Numbered from the stretch's first letter, positions 1 through 9,574 are shown. The stretch: DNA of 18,101 nt from Bacteroidales bacterium (GCA_031272415.1 JAISTU010000162.1:1-18101), one strand, 5' to 3'. Numbers and translations are program-made. Notes: generated by a model from the sequence alone, not told the origin.

Positions 1-275
1 TTTCAGAGTGTAGAGTGTAGAGTGCAGATTTTAGATTTTTCTATTTTTTTTGCATTTGTCTGAACCACTGATTTTCATACGATTTATATGATTATTATGA
101 TTTTAAAAATTGTCTGAACCACGATTTTCGTATGATTTTTTTGATTTGTGTGAAATCATAGTAATCATGTTAATCATTCCAAATCACAGTTCAGACAAGA
201 GGGGCAAAAATGCAAAAAAAAAAATAGAAAAATCGTAAATCTAAAATCTCTTCACTCTGCACTCTAAAAAAAAGA
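1..275. repeat. Large composite inverted repeat
   Basis: A left arm at about 5-62 and a right arm at about 192-265 are imperfect reverse complements over more than 50 bases, with small indels. Each arm has tandem 7-mers of the form GAGTGNA, then a block ending in a T-run and GCATTT, then GTCTG. Between the arms lie two copies of a TGTCTGAACC-headed segment (from about 56 and 110). The arms resemble the repeat at 9593-9676, so this is probably a dispersed intergenic family. There is no coding potential. It could be a MITE- or REP-like element; I see no transposase. The left edge of the window may truncate it. Confidence 0.7.
110..198. repeat. 89-bp element with terminal inverted repeats
   Basis: The 18-base ends, TTGTCTGAACCACGATTT at 110-127 and AAATCACAGTTCAGACAA at 181-198, are reverse complements with three mismatches. 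The interior is made of ATGATT/AATCAT-type words and is itself loosely palindromic. The segment at 56-105 is a diverged partial copy of the left half. From memory, TCTGAACC-headed palindromes of this kind are widespread between genes in Bacteroidota. Their function is unknown to me. Confidence 0.6.
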
Positions 276-295
276 GGGAACATTGCTGCTCCCCC
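266..295 (-). terminator. Rho-independent terminator of the giant T9SS gene
   Basis: Read on the minus strand, GGGGGAGCA (295-287) pairs with TGTTCCCTC (282-274) to make a 9-bp stem with two G-U pairs. The loop is GCAA (286-283), a GNRA tetraloop. An uninterrupted run of eight T follows (273-266). It starts 26 nt after the stop codon at 322, in the right orientation to end transcription of the 2968-aa gene. Stem, stable tetraloop and U-tract together make this a convincing intrinsic terminator. Confidence 0.9.
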
Positions 296-321
296 TTATA
301 CTAACATGTATATCGAAAAAT

Positions 322-3300
322 TTACTTCACGCTCATTTTCCTTACCAACTTCTGACCTTCAAATTCCATAGAATAGAAGTAGATGCCGGAAGAAAGACCG
401 TTGATGTCAAAAATGATGTTGTTTTTGCCCACTGATGCATCAATTGTCTGTGTATAAATCACTTGTCCTGCGGTGGTGTAAATGTTGAATGTTGCTTTTC
501 CGTCCTGCGGGAGAGTGTATTCAACTTTTGTTGTATTGGTAGCAGGATTGGGCTGATTTTGAGAGAGATAAATGCCGTCTTTGTCAAAATTTGCAATGTC
601 ATTATTGGGCAAAGTATCTACTGCTGTGCGGGACATTTTTAAGGTGTCATTGGCAGGCACACGGTCTTGCGACTCTGTGTAGACAACAATACTATAATTG
701 GCAACGCTTGGCACAGTGTAAGGACGTGCAAAAGTTTTGACAACGCTATTTTCTGCCACAAGAGAGGATATTATTGCAGTATCACTGAATATAACAGACG
801 CATTATCAAATACTTTCAAATGTAGCACAATATTGTAAGCATCATTTTGCGGGTCTTTGTTTTCCACTTTGACGCTCACATATTGTTCTCTGCCAAAAGT
901 GTCGGCGACCGTACCGGTGGGCATTTCTATTGACAAAAGTGCAATATCTGTTACATCTGCACATTCAATAATGGTTTGTGTTGCAACTAAATTGTTGTTA
1001 CAGAGCGGATTAACATTTGCTGTAACATTGTAAATAGGTGCAAACGGAACTGTGTAAGTTTGCAAAATAGTATGCAAAATGCTGTCGCCTGCATTGAGAG
1101 CAATAAACAATGTATCCATTATGGTTTCAACTTCTGTATTATTACTGATTTTCAGTTCAATAACAATATTTTCCATGTCCAGATTGCCGATATTGCGGAT
1201 AAGAATATCTTGTTGCAAAGGCGTATTAGGCAAAGGACAAGTCGCTGTTGCCGTGTTGTGCATAACTTCCACAGACAATAGCGGGTTGATTGAAAATGAG
1301 ATACTTACTGTGTCATTGCTCAAAGTGGTATCTATGGCATCAATAAACGCAGTAATTTGATAATTTCCTGCTATGAAATTGATGTTTGACCAAATTTCAA
1401 TTGTATCTTCCGACATGCCGGCAAAAGTTCCCGTAACTAACGGAATAACAGTATTTTGTGTTATTGCTCCACTAATATTAACGTGCAAAGCGGTCGGATA
1501 ATTTTCATACCGAATGCCTTGTGCAGTAGAGTTGGACAAAACCACTTTCAATGATTTATTGTTCATGTCGCAAGTCGTTACAGGCTCTCTGATAATGGAG
1601 GCAACAGACATATCTTGTTGAGACTCCAATTGAATGCGGTCTATGTATTGTGTGCCGTTAGTGTTGGATTTGACCATAGATTCAAAGAGCAGATATGTAC
1701 ATTGTCCGCTTTGGTATGGCGACAAATCAATATTGTACCTTATCCATTCGGGCACAGCACCGGGAGCGTTTCCTTTTTCCACAGTGAGTAGCAAAGTGTA
1801 GGTTATTCCGCCGTCAGTTGTGATATAAACATCTGTATAATCCTTTGAATTACTTGTATCTCGCCAATACCAGAACGATAGGGTAGGGGAGTTGGCGTGT
1901 GCGATGTTCAATTGACGTGTTGAAAGTTGTGCCATTGAACCTCTATTACCACCAAATGACAACATATTATTTCCAAAAGTGGGAACAACTATGCTGTCTG
2001 CTCCTGTTCCTTGTGCCGTAATTTCCCATTTATTGGTACTATTTAAGGCTACATTAAAGAAATCTTCCGAAATAGAATCCCCAAAATATTCATCCACAGG
2101 GAAAGTCATTCTAACTGATTGATAATCAAATACTAATGTATCATCAAAGGAAAGACTGTCTAATGGGCTATTTGTCCATATTTTGAAAGAATAAACTCCT
2201 GCATTGGCAGTATAATAATTGCTGTCAATGATAATCAGAGAGGCTTTTCCGGACGGCAATACACCCCTGTTGAGAACAAATTGCAAAGTATCTTCAATGC
2301 CTGACGGTCTGCGGATTTGGGCGGTCAATGTAACGCTGTCTTGTGAGAATGTGTAATCATTGGCACCGGTGTTGGACAACAAAACGCTGATAGGCATAAA
2401 ATCGTAAGCACATTGTTCGTCTTTGTTGTTTATGGGCGACAAAGCCTCTGTGAGCGATAAATTATTGCCGTTATTGTATGGTTTTGATGGTGATTTTACC
2501 GTAAATCGTGCATTAGGACGCATGTCGCCGGGTCTATCTACTACATTATATGGAAAGGCATTATCACCCTCGCCAAATCCTGTCATATATTTGGGGGCAG
2601 TAGAAGTATGCCTGCATTTGTAATAGAGATTGTAATTGTTTGGATATGAGCCGTGATGATTGTTCCAAAATATCAATAAATTCATATTTGGAGGCAAAAC
2701 AAAAGGTGCATCAAGCGGAATATCAATCCATTGTCCGGCGGCTTGCACAGTGGTAATGCTACCCGAAAATACCAATGTAGCACCTGCCGCAACAGGGTCT
2801 ATGTATGGCGGGTAAATATTGGAACTGTAACTGATAACCGTATCCGACACCGCTTTGAAATAACATTGTTGATTGTTCCAAGTATAAACAGGTGCATTGT
2901 TGATACCCCACTCCCATGACAAACGCGTAATGATTGTATTGGTTGGCTCGCTGCTGATTTCGCTGCCCAAATAAAGTTGTCTTGCCCAACCATAATTAGC
3001 ACCTGTTGTCCAAGGGGTATGATAGGTGGGTGTTGAAGTACCTGTACCTACTATTACATTGTCTTCTTCGCCGTACATGCTGTAAATGATATAAACAGAG
3101 TCTGTAATTGTCTGATTACCATAATTATCGCTTACAGAGAGCGAATAAACGGCTTTGCTTGAATAATATTGTTGAGGTACGGCTGCATGCCAAGTGGTTG
3201 CATCTATTGGGTTCATTATAACGGTGTCGATGAGGACTGTTCCGCTAATGTAGTCATACACAATCAATTCAGGTATTGTTTGCGGTGCTCCTGTTTGGGT

Positions 3301-6300
3301 ATTGATAGTGGCATATACATCAAACGAATGCGAATAAATAGTATCGCCTACCAAAGGATATGCCCATTCTACCAAAGGCAAACCAACGCCCGAAAGTTGA
3401 ACACTGTCGTTACCGGGAACAGTATCGGCAGCAACATTGTTAAGGTCAATAATCCAAACTTTAATATCTTGATTACCAATACTTACCGTAAAATTACCGA
3501 CAGGAATATTACTTGCTCTTTGCATGGAAAGAAGCGGAGTGGGGAGTGTATAACTTACATTTGGACTTTGTTGAACTCCATTGATACTCCAACCGAGCGT
3601 GAGGCTGTAAATGGTATCTGCTCCCATATTCATTGCATTGATACTCAATGAGATAGGTTGATTTTTAATCCACGGAGAAGCAACAGAAGTTTCAATTGTT
3701 TCCAAAGATAAATCCAATCCTTGTGCAGGTTTTGTGTATGCACCAATATAAGTAGGGTCTGAACGCAGCATGCCTGTAATGTCTTCTGTTACATCAGGTT
3801 GCATGGGGACTAAAAGACCGCTTGCATAATCAGACAATTCTAAATTTTGCGTATTATCTACAAAAGTAGGTTGAAATCTAATAGAAGTTGCATCTCTTGA
3901 AAGTGCGGTTTGCCAAGCACTTATGCTTGTTCTGGCAGATGTTAAATATCCCACATTTGTAGGAGCGTAATAATCATTGTACCCGATTTGAGAGGCATTG
4001 AGATAAGCCGCACTGTTCACATATATCGGGTAGCCGCTTCCCATACCAACCAAAAGATTGTTTTTCAATACACCGCTAAATGTGGCTTGGACTTGTATGC
4101 CTCTGCTATAAGTAGTCGTTCCGCTGTTATAAACCGAATTGTTGAGAATTTTTGTTTTACTGCAATTGGAACTAATATAAAATCCATAACTGAGTGTAGA
4201 ACCTGATGTTGCTCCCGTTAGTCTGATTTCATTATTGGCAATAATTCCTGTATCGGTTGCGGTATTGTTAAGTCCGCTGATATAAAAACCTGAACCTGTA
4301 CCGCCTGAAATACGTCTAAACATTTTATTGCCTATAAAATTGCCATTAGATTGCATTAAATACGCACAATGGAAAGTTAGAGAGCCTGTTGATCGCGAAG
4401 TTATGCTGTTATAATTGCAACTTTCAAAATTGACATAATAAGAATAAATGCCGTAAGAAGCGGAATTGATAACCGTATTGCTGTCAAAGATAATGCGTGT
4501 AGCCATATTGCTTGCGTCTGTGGCATAGAAATAAAAACCGGACTCCCCTCCGTCTAAATAATTGTGTTTGATGACAATACTATCATCTGTGCCGAGTGCA
4601 GTATTTTCTCTGCAAATCGGTCTTACGTACAATGTTGTTGTGGTGTCCATGAGCAAGCGACAATGTTGAATGATAATATTTTTGGTATTACCTGCCAACA
4701 AAATATCGGATTCTGTTTTTGTATAATTTCCGACCGTAATTGCATTGATTTCAATATTTTGACTGTTTGAGAACTTAATTTGTCCTTCAATAATTACCGA
4801 ATCTGCATTGTTGGCTGCCGATGTGAGAGTAACTTTATTTGTCCCAAAAATGGCAGTATTGTTGGAAAAATCAATACCTTCACTGTAAGTGCCTGATAAT
4901 AAAGCCAATACAATATCACCACTTACACCGCAAGCCGCTAAATTGCTCATTGCGTCTGCAACAGTTGCAAAATCGCCTGTTGAGCCGACCGTCAAATAGC
5001 CGCTGTATGCGGAGGTGCATTTTTTCATTTTATAAACGGCAGTATCATTTGTCGCATCCATGTCGGTTAAAGCACCGCTGTTGAGTTGGGTAATAATGGC
5101 TGTAATGATATTATTATCAGTCCAATAGGTAAATGTTCCCAATGTTATAATTGTTGATTGTCCGGTCGCTAACGAAAGGGGATAATTTGCCCCTGCACTC
5201 AAAACACTATCATTGACTAACCATTTGATGTCAATGGACGTGAGCGGATTGCTGCCGATATTGGTAACTTTTACTTTCACCGTATCGGTAGCCGGACGGA
5301 CGCCACTTGTGATGCCTACAATCTCATCCAACATCGCATCGGAGGCATATACAGACGGCTGATAACAGCCCATAGCCGTAACTGCATAACGCGGATTTTT
5401 TGCTATATCATCCACAACATCAGGTAATTGCGGACATCTTACATTCCTGCCATGAGAGAGCGACAAATCTGTTGCCGTGCCGTTGAAAGCAGGGGCTACA
5501 TTGAGCGAATTATTGTTTTGCAATGAAAGCGATTGTATGCCGGACAAAGTAGTTGTTTCTGCACCGATATATGCCAATTTGCTTGGATTGGCGGAATAAT
5601 AATTGTTGTAATCAATCAATCCCATTGTCGGCATCGCATTGGAAGCGGTGGTAACATAGAGACAATAATTGGTCGCCGTTGTGCTTGAGGCTGCAAAAAT
5701 ATTATTGACAATTTCAAACGGACAAGTGACTAATTGTGTGGCTAATTCTGCCAAATAATTGTAGCCTGTTCCATTGGAAAATACGCTATTGTGGTAATAT
5801 TTTGCTTTGCTGCCATTGCTATAAAGTCCGTGAAAGACTTGTCCATTTGCTCCCAAATAACGCACTTCATTATTGCTCACCAATGCGGCTGATGCGGCTC
5901 CGGATGCGGGTGCATTTACAGTCGTAAAGTGCATTCCATATTGGTCGCTTGTGCCTCCCGTGAGAATTACTTTATTGGATGATACACAACTATCTACACG
6001 TGCTGTATTAAACCGCATCCCATAAGTATAGCCCGTATTTGCACGATTTTGAAAAGTATTGTATGCAACAGAATCAAAATTGCAATAATAATAAGTGTAT
6101 AATCCGTAATAAAACCAATCTGTAACCGTATTGCCGACCAAACGTTGATGTGTGGTCGCTGTTGAGAGTGCAGTGTTGTCTTTGTTCGCATATTGAATAT
6201 TTATACCGTAATAACCTCCTGATATTGTGTTATTTATAATTCTCAAATCGCCCAAAGGTTGCCATGTTGAAGTCCCTACATAATAAATCCCCGAACCACC

Positions 6301-9228
6301 TGTTGTGGTGGTCGTTGTGGCATTGGCTTTAATGATACAGCCGTTGATTTCCACATTATTAACGGCACTGTTGAAAACAACTCCATGTGTACCTGTGGAG
6401 GCATCAAAAGTCATATTTTTAACGTATGTATTGACATTGCCACTAAAAATACAAGCCGCTTGATTGCTACCGACCGTAAAACTTACGCCCGCAGGATTGC
6501 CACTTAATGATTGTATAATCAGCGTATCTGTTGATTTTATAACATCTTTAAATATGGAAACATCCAATGCAGTTGTGTAGGCATAATCTTCTAACTCCAA
6601 CACAATCAATCCATTAACACCACAATAATCCATTGCTGTTTTCACATCTGTCAATGTAGCAAAATCTGCACCTGCCGAACTGCCAATTTGAATATTGCCA
6701 CTGATGGCACCCGAACAAACATAAAGCGAAAGACTTACAGTATCGTCGTTAGTATTGGCATCAATGAGTCCGTTTGGCAGGGCAACCCATGCTTTGATTT
6801 GGTCTAAATTGCCCGCAATTGCCGTATATTGCCCAACAGTTATGGTGTCAATAAAATCAGACGCAAGGCTATCGTACCAAATATAGGCTGCTGAAACAAC
6901 TCCATTGACCGAAAAACCAACTTCGCAAGAGTCCAAACGTTGAGACCCTGTATTGCGAATAATGATTTTAACATCAGCAATACCTGCCGTTGTCGATAGG
7001 GTAGGGGAGAGAAGAGTTTCAATTTTGACCGAATTGGAGGCTAAACTGTTGATACTCTGTACATACATACTCTTTTGTGCTAACGAAAGTGTATTTCCCA
7101 AAATATCAGTAGTCGTTACGCTGTACTGAACAGTGCTTTTGAGAGGTATATTTTGCAAAAATACATTGTATCTATCGCCACTGATGTATGCAAACGGCAA
7201 ACTGTATGTGGCTGATACTGAATTAAATGAGTCCAAAACAGTAACATCTAAATACAAATTGGGAATTGTTGCCCCCGACAAAGAGCGACACAAAATTTGT
7301 ACCTCATGTATACCTGTGCTTGTTACCGTTGCCGCAGGTGTATTGCCCCACGAGAGCGACAAATCGGCTGTGCTGTAAATGATTTTTTGCAAAGTATCGT
7401 CCCTCTCAACTGAATCTATGCCTCCATTTGGATTTTTTATCCAAACCAAAAGTGTATCCGCTTTGTTGGGGACACTAAAATAACTCCCCAAAGTGTCTGT
7501 CGCATTGAAATCCCACGGCAAAGAGCCACTCCATGACTTTGAAATTGGGGTACCTCCATTGAGTGAATAATACAAAGTAGCAGTGGTCAAATTGTGGGAG
7601 CCTTGATTTTTGAACGTTACCACAATCGGAGTTGCAGTAGAGGGGGAAATCGCCACAGTATCAGGCACATCAATGCTCAACATTGAGGCTGACGTGTCCA
7701 ATCCTATACTGCCGTTCATCCATAATTGCAAATTAGGACGTGTATTGAGTGCATAACCCGAACTTGTCGGGAAACTGTTAATATCCCTCATGTGTGCCGT
7801 CATAATGGCAGGTGTAGAGGTGTGTCGCCATGTAAAAGCACTGTTTGCCCATGAACCTTTTCTATTTTGCCAATAAATCATTAAATTTTTACCTGCAGGC
7901 AATTGGAAAGGGTTGTTTAATGTGATAGTAACCCAATTTCCGGCAGGACCTGTCAGATTGTAAGTGCCTGACCATACGAGTGTTGCGCCATTTGTGGCAG
8001 GGTCTTCATACGCATTGGTGAGGCTGACAGCGTCCACCGCACGCAACCAACATTGTTGATTGGGGTAAGAAACAGTCGCATTAGTGCCACATTGGAAAGC
8101 AAGTGTAGTAATTTCGCCACCGCCACTATTGGCTTGTAATTCAGAGGCTAAATAAATCATCCTTGACCAATTGTATTCATAATCAATGTTCACGGGTGCT
8201 TCATTGTTGGTAGTTGTTCCTGTCCCTACAATGACGGTACCTGTTTGACTTGCCATCGGTTTGACAATGGAATAAGATTGAGCAATAGATTTTTCATTGC
8301 CTGCTGCATCTTTTGCATGAATGTAATAATCTACTGTCGAGCCTGCCTCAAATTGCGGCAAAACAGATTGCCATACATTGTTTGCTCCGCCTACATAATT
8401 CATTGCTAAAGAATCAATTACGGTGTTTCCGTTGTAGGTTTGTTGCCAATGCAAATAAGGTGTTAACAAAGCAGCATTTGTTGCCGCCGTAATGCTTGCC
8501 GATACGGTGTAAGGTCCTGTGGAAAAGAGTGTTTCGGTCGGATAAGTCCCCACCCATTGCATGATAGGACTTAACATAGGAATAGAATCCGCCACAATAA
8601 CCACATCATCAATGTTCCAGCCATAAGAAACATTACTACCGGCTGTGTTGCCTCTTTTGATGTAAAACCGAATTTGAAACGCTTCAAATCCTACTTCATT
8701 AGAGAGGTCAAAAACTTCCTCTTTCCACCAATTATTGGACGGAAAAACGGTAGAGTCGGCTGCATTCCAAATAGAATAACTGCTTGCATTAAAGCCTTTT
8801 GAGCCATAATTAGCCGCAGTCCCTTCATAAGTACTCGCCGGCAAATCAGTCCATTGCCAATTCAGTACGTTGAGGCGATATTGCACTCTCACCGTGTCAG
8901 AAGGAGAAATTTTACAGATGTGCCTGAATTTCAATTTGGTATAGCCACGTCCATTAGGCGGAAAGGCTACCGGTGAAATATCTATCACATCTGATACTAA
9001 ATATGTCTCCGAATTGAGAGCCGAAGGCACATCTGCGTGAATAGAATGGGACGCACTGTAAAAATACGTCGCATCATTTACCCACCCCATTGAAGGAGTT
9101 GCTGTAAATGAAGTCCCTGTACCGCTGTCCCAATTCTGGGAGGCTACGGTAGTCGGTTGGCTGTATCCTTTGAAAAAGAAAAACGCCAACAAAATCATCA
9201 TCGAAATCTTCTTGTTTGATTTAACCAT
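322..9228 (-). CDS. Giant T9SS-exported multidomain surface protein (2968 aa)
   Basis: No enzymatic domain was recognised; the role is probably adhesion or surface structure. Residues 1-24 are a signal peptide (basic start, hydrophobic core, ending GYSQ). Residues about 30-215 resemble a MAM/jelly-roll module ending in GWNIDDVVIV. A roughly 180-residue module opening VIVGTGT lies at about 330-505 and recurs at about 2056-2243. Ig/CARDB-like segments follow at about 508-830. Two right-handed beta-helix regions (N..I..N-type ladders) cover about 839-1260 and 1407-1810, separated and followed by CARDB-like domains. A second jelly-roll-like module is at about 2378-2533, then more Ig-like repeats. 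Residues about 2884-2968 are a T9SS type A sorting domain: QNQPNPATN, a central TTAGQVIYT and a GIYFYSM...LVRKMSVK end. The domain calls come from sequence pattern and family knowledge. The gene is intact and is followed by a strong terminator. Its leader is about 315 nt, with a promoter at 9551-9574. Confidence 0.9.
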   Translation of the reverse strand: MVKSNKKISMMILLAFFFFKGYSQPTTVASQNWDSGTGTSFTATPSMGWVNDATYFYSASHSIHADVPSALNSETYLVSDVIDISPVAFPPNGRGYTKLKFRHICKISPSDTVRVQYRLNVLNWQWTDLPASTYEGTAANYGSKGFNASSYSIWNAADSTVFPSNNWWKEEVFDLSNEVGFEAFQIRFYIKRGNTAGSNVSYGWNIDDVVIVADSIPMLSPIMQWVGTYPTETLFSTGPYTVSASITAATNAALLTPYLHWQQTYNGNTVIDSLAMNYVGGANNVWQSVLPQFEAGSTVDYYIHAKDAAGNEKSIAQSYSIVKPMASQTGTVIVGTGTTTNNEAPVNIDYEYNWSRMIYLASELQANSGGGEITTLAFQCGTNATVSYPNQQCWLRAVDAVSLTNAYEDPATNGATLVWSGTYNLTGPAGNWVTITLNNPFQLPAGKNLMIYWQNRKGSWANSAFTWRHTSTPAIMTAHMRDINSFPTSSGYALNTRPNLQLWMNGSIGLDTSASMLSIDVPDTVAISPSTATPIVVTFKNQGSHNLTTATLYYSLNGGTPISKSWSGSLPWDFNATDTLGSYFSVPNKADTLLVWIKNPNGGIDSVERDDTLQKIIYSTADLSLSWGNTPAATVTSTGIHEVQILCRSLSGATIPNLYLDVTVLDSFNSVSATYSLPFAYISGDRYNVFLQNIPLKSTVQYSVTTTDILGNTLSLAQKSMYVQSINSLASNSVKIETLLSPTLSTTAGIADVKIIIRNTGSQRLDSCEVGFSVNGVVSAAYIWYDSLASDFIDTITVGQYTAIAGNLDQIKAWVALPNGLIDANTNDDTVSLSLYVCSGAISGNIQIGSSAGADFATLTDVKTAMDYCGVNGLIVLELEDYAYTTALDVSIFKDVIKSTDTLIIQSLSGNPAGVSFTVGSNQAACIFSGNVNTYVKNMTFDASTGTHGVVFNSAVNNVEINGCIIKANATTTTTTGGSGIYYVGTSTWQPLGDLRIINNTISGGYYGINIQYANKDNTALSTATTHQRLVGNTVTDWFYYGLYTYYYCNFDSVAYNTFQNRANTGYTYGMRFNTARVDSCVSSNKVILTGGTSDQYGMHFTTVNAPASGAASAALVSNNEVRYLGANGQVFHGLYSNGSKAKYYHNSVFSNGTGYNYLAELATQLVTCPFEIVNNIFAASSTTATNYCLYVTTASNAMPTMGLIDYNNYYSANPSKLAYIGAETTTLSGIQSLSLQNNNSLNVAPAFNGTATDLSLSHGRNVRCPQLPDVVDDIAKNPRYAVTAMGCYQPSVYASDAMLDEIVGITSGVRPATDTVKVKVTNIGSNPLTSIDIKWLVNDSVLSAGANYPLSLATGQSTIITLGTFTYWTDNNIITAIITQLNSGALTDMDATNDTAVYKMKKCTSAYSGYLTVGSTGDFATVADAMSNLAACGVSGDIVLALLSGTYSEGIDFSNNTAIFGTNKVTLTSAANNADSVIIEGQIKFSNSQNIEINAITVGNYTKTESDILLAGNTKNIIIQHCRLLMDTTTTLYVRPICRENTALGTDDSIVIKHNYLDGGESGFYFYATDASNMATRIIFDSNTVINSASYGIYSYYVNFESCNYNSITSRSTGSLTFHCAYLMQSNGNFIGNKMFRRISGGTGSGFYISGLNNTATDTGIIANNEIRLTGATSGSTLSYGFYISSNCSKTKILNNSVYNSGTTTYSRGIQVQATFSGVLKNNLLVGMGSGYPIYVNSAAYLNASQIGYNDYYAPTNVGYLTSARTSISAWQTALSRDATSIRFQPTFVDNTQNLELSDYASGLLVPMQPDVTEDITGMLRSDPTYIGAYTKPAQGLDLSLETIETSVASPWIKNQPISLSINAMNMGADTIYSLTLGWSINGVQQSPNVSYTLPTPLLSMQRASNIPVGNFTVSIGNQDIKVWIIDLNNVAADTVPGNDSVQLSGVGLPLVEWAYPLVGDTIYSHSFDVYATINTQTGAPQTIPELIVYDYISGTVLIDTVIMNPIDATTWHAAVPQQYYSSKAVYSLSVSDNYGNQTITDSVYIIYSMYGEEDNVIVGTGTSTPTYHTPWTTGANYGWARQLYLGSEISSEPTNTIITRLSWEWGINNAPVYTWNNQQCYFKAVSDTVISYSSNIYPPYIDPVAAGATLVFSGSITTVQAAGQWIDIPLDAPFVLPPNMNLLIFWNNHHGSYPNNYNLYYKCRHTSTAPKYMTGFGEGDNAFPYNVVDRPGDMRPNARFTVKSPSKPYNNGNNLSLTEALSPINNKDEQCAYDFMPISVLLSNTGANDYTFSQDSVTLTAQIRRPSGIEDTLQFVLNRGVLPSGKASLIIIDSNYYTANAGVYSFKIWTNSPLDSLSFDDTLVFDYQSVRMTFPVDEYFGDSISEDFFNVALNSTNKWEITAQGTGADSIVVPTFGNNMLSFGGNRGSMAQLSTRQLNIAHANSPTLSFWYWRDTSNSKDYTDVYITTDGGITYTLLLTVEKGNAPGAVPEWIRYNIDLSPYQSGQCTYLLFESMVKSNTNGTQYIDRIQLESQQDMSVASIIREPVTTCDMNNKSLKVVLSNSTAQGIRYENYPTALHVNISGAITQNTVIPLVTGTFAGMSEDTIEIWSNINFIAGNYQITAFIDAIDTTLSNDTVSISFSINPLLSVEVMHNTATATCPLPNTPLQQDILIRNIGNLDMENIVIELKISNNTEVETIMDTLFIALNAGDSILHTILQTYTVPFAPIYNVTANVNPLCNNNLVATQTIIECADVTDIALLSIEMPTGTVADTFGREQYVSVKVENKDPQNDAYNIVLHLKVFDNASVIFSDTAIISSLVAENSVVKTFARPYTVPSVANYSIVVYTESQDRVPANDTLKMSRTAVDTLPNNDIANFDKDGIYLSQNQPNPATNTTKVEYTLPQDGKATFNIYTTAGQVIYTQTIDASVGKNNIIFDINGLSSGIYFYSMEFEGQKLVRKMSVK

Positions 9229-9327
9229 AAAATTATCTTTTATAAATTAATTAGTGTAAAAAAAAATTATTTGCAACATGAAAAATAGAAAAATGTTTTT
9301 TCCTTTTTGTAAATTGGTTAAAAAGCC

Positions 9328-9356
9328 TGTAAACTGTTGAAAACCAACAATTTACA
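9328..9356 (-). repeat. 12-bp-arm hairpin in the leader
   Basis: On the plus strand TGTAAACTGTTG (9328-9339) and CAACAATTTACA (9345-9356) are inverted repeats. One position mismatches in DNA but forms a G-U pair in the minus-strand RNA, and the loop is 5 nt. No T-run follows on the minus strand, so it is unlikely to be a simple terminator. It lies 100 nt before the giant gene's start, just after the C-tract in the sense direction. Confidence 0.65.
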
Positions 9357-9362
9357 TGTTGC

Positions 9363-9398
9363 GGTGGGTGGGGGGGGGAAATGCTTGATTATCAGCAT
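9363..9398 (-). repeat. C-tract with TGATAATCA hairpin
   Basis: The plus strand reads GG-T-GGG-T-G9 (9363-9378), then AA, then ATGCTTGATTATCAGCAT (9381-9398), whose ends ATGCT/AGCAT are complementary. In the giant gene's sense strand this is a hairpin with core CTGATAATCAAG followed by a poly-C tract. The G-rich strand could form a G-quadruplex. The same core and a longer C-tract recur at 17960-18018, so this is probably a dispersed leader element. The homopolymer may vary in length by slippage. Confidence 0.55.
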
Positions 9399-9550
9399 AT
9401 TATGCAAAAATCTTTTGCACCCCTGCACTTTAGAACCAACTCTGCAATCTCTTGATTGTCTTATAAATACGTTCACTCTTTGTCTCGAATCCATAAAATA
9501 AAAACTATGAAATTTTCTGTAAAAAAATATATTTTTAGTAAACTGTTTTA

Positions 9551-9574
9551 CAAAGATACACAATTTTTTCAATT
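9551..9574 (-). promoter_or_regulatory. Promoter of the giant T9SS gene
   Basis: The minus strand reads TATCTTTG (9558-9551), an exact match to the Bacteroidota -7 consensus TAnnTTTG. It is joined to AATTGAAAAAATTGTGTAT (9574-9556), 19 bases identical to the block at 9699-9717 that drives the opposite gene. No clear TTTG sits at the usual -33 distance; the conserved block itself fills the region. Expected start of transcription is near 9545. Confidence 0.75.

Larger units (their letters stand above)
9229..9545 (-). promoter_or_regulatory. Long 5' leader of the giant gene
   Basis: If transcription starts just downstream of the -7 box at 9558-9551, the mRNA has about 315 nt before the ATG at 9228. 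In sense order it holds a hairpin (9398-9381), a C9 tract followed by ACCCACC, and a strong hairpin (9356-9328). The last 90 nt are A/T-rich. A possible leader ORF runs from ATG 9494 to a stop at 9318-9320 and reads the C-tract as PPPP then Thr-Ala. I see no known riboswitch signature. Length and ordered structures suggest post-transcriptional control, which is inference. Confidence 0.45.

Noticed and set aside
1..34. CRISPR array from the tandem GAGTGNA units
   Set aside because: Units are 7 bp with no spacers.
3169..3651. 160-aa plus-strand frame inside the giant gene
   Set aside because: Antisense shadow of a well-supported CDS, with no recognisable protein pattern and no promoter.
9318..9572. 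84-aa minus-strand frame starting at 9572
   Set aside because: Its start lies upstream of the predicted transcription start and inside the promoter; only the inner ATG 9494 could be translated.
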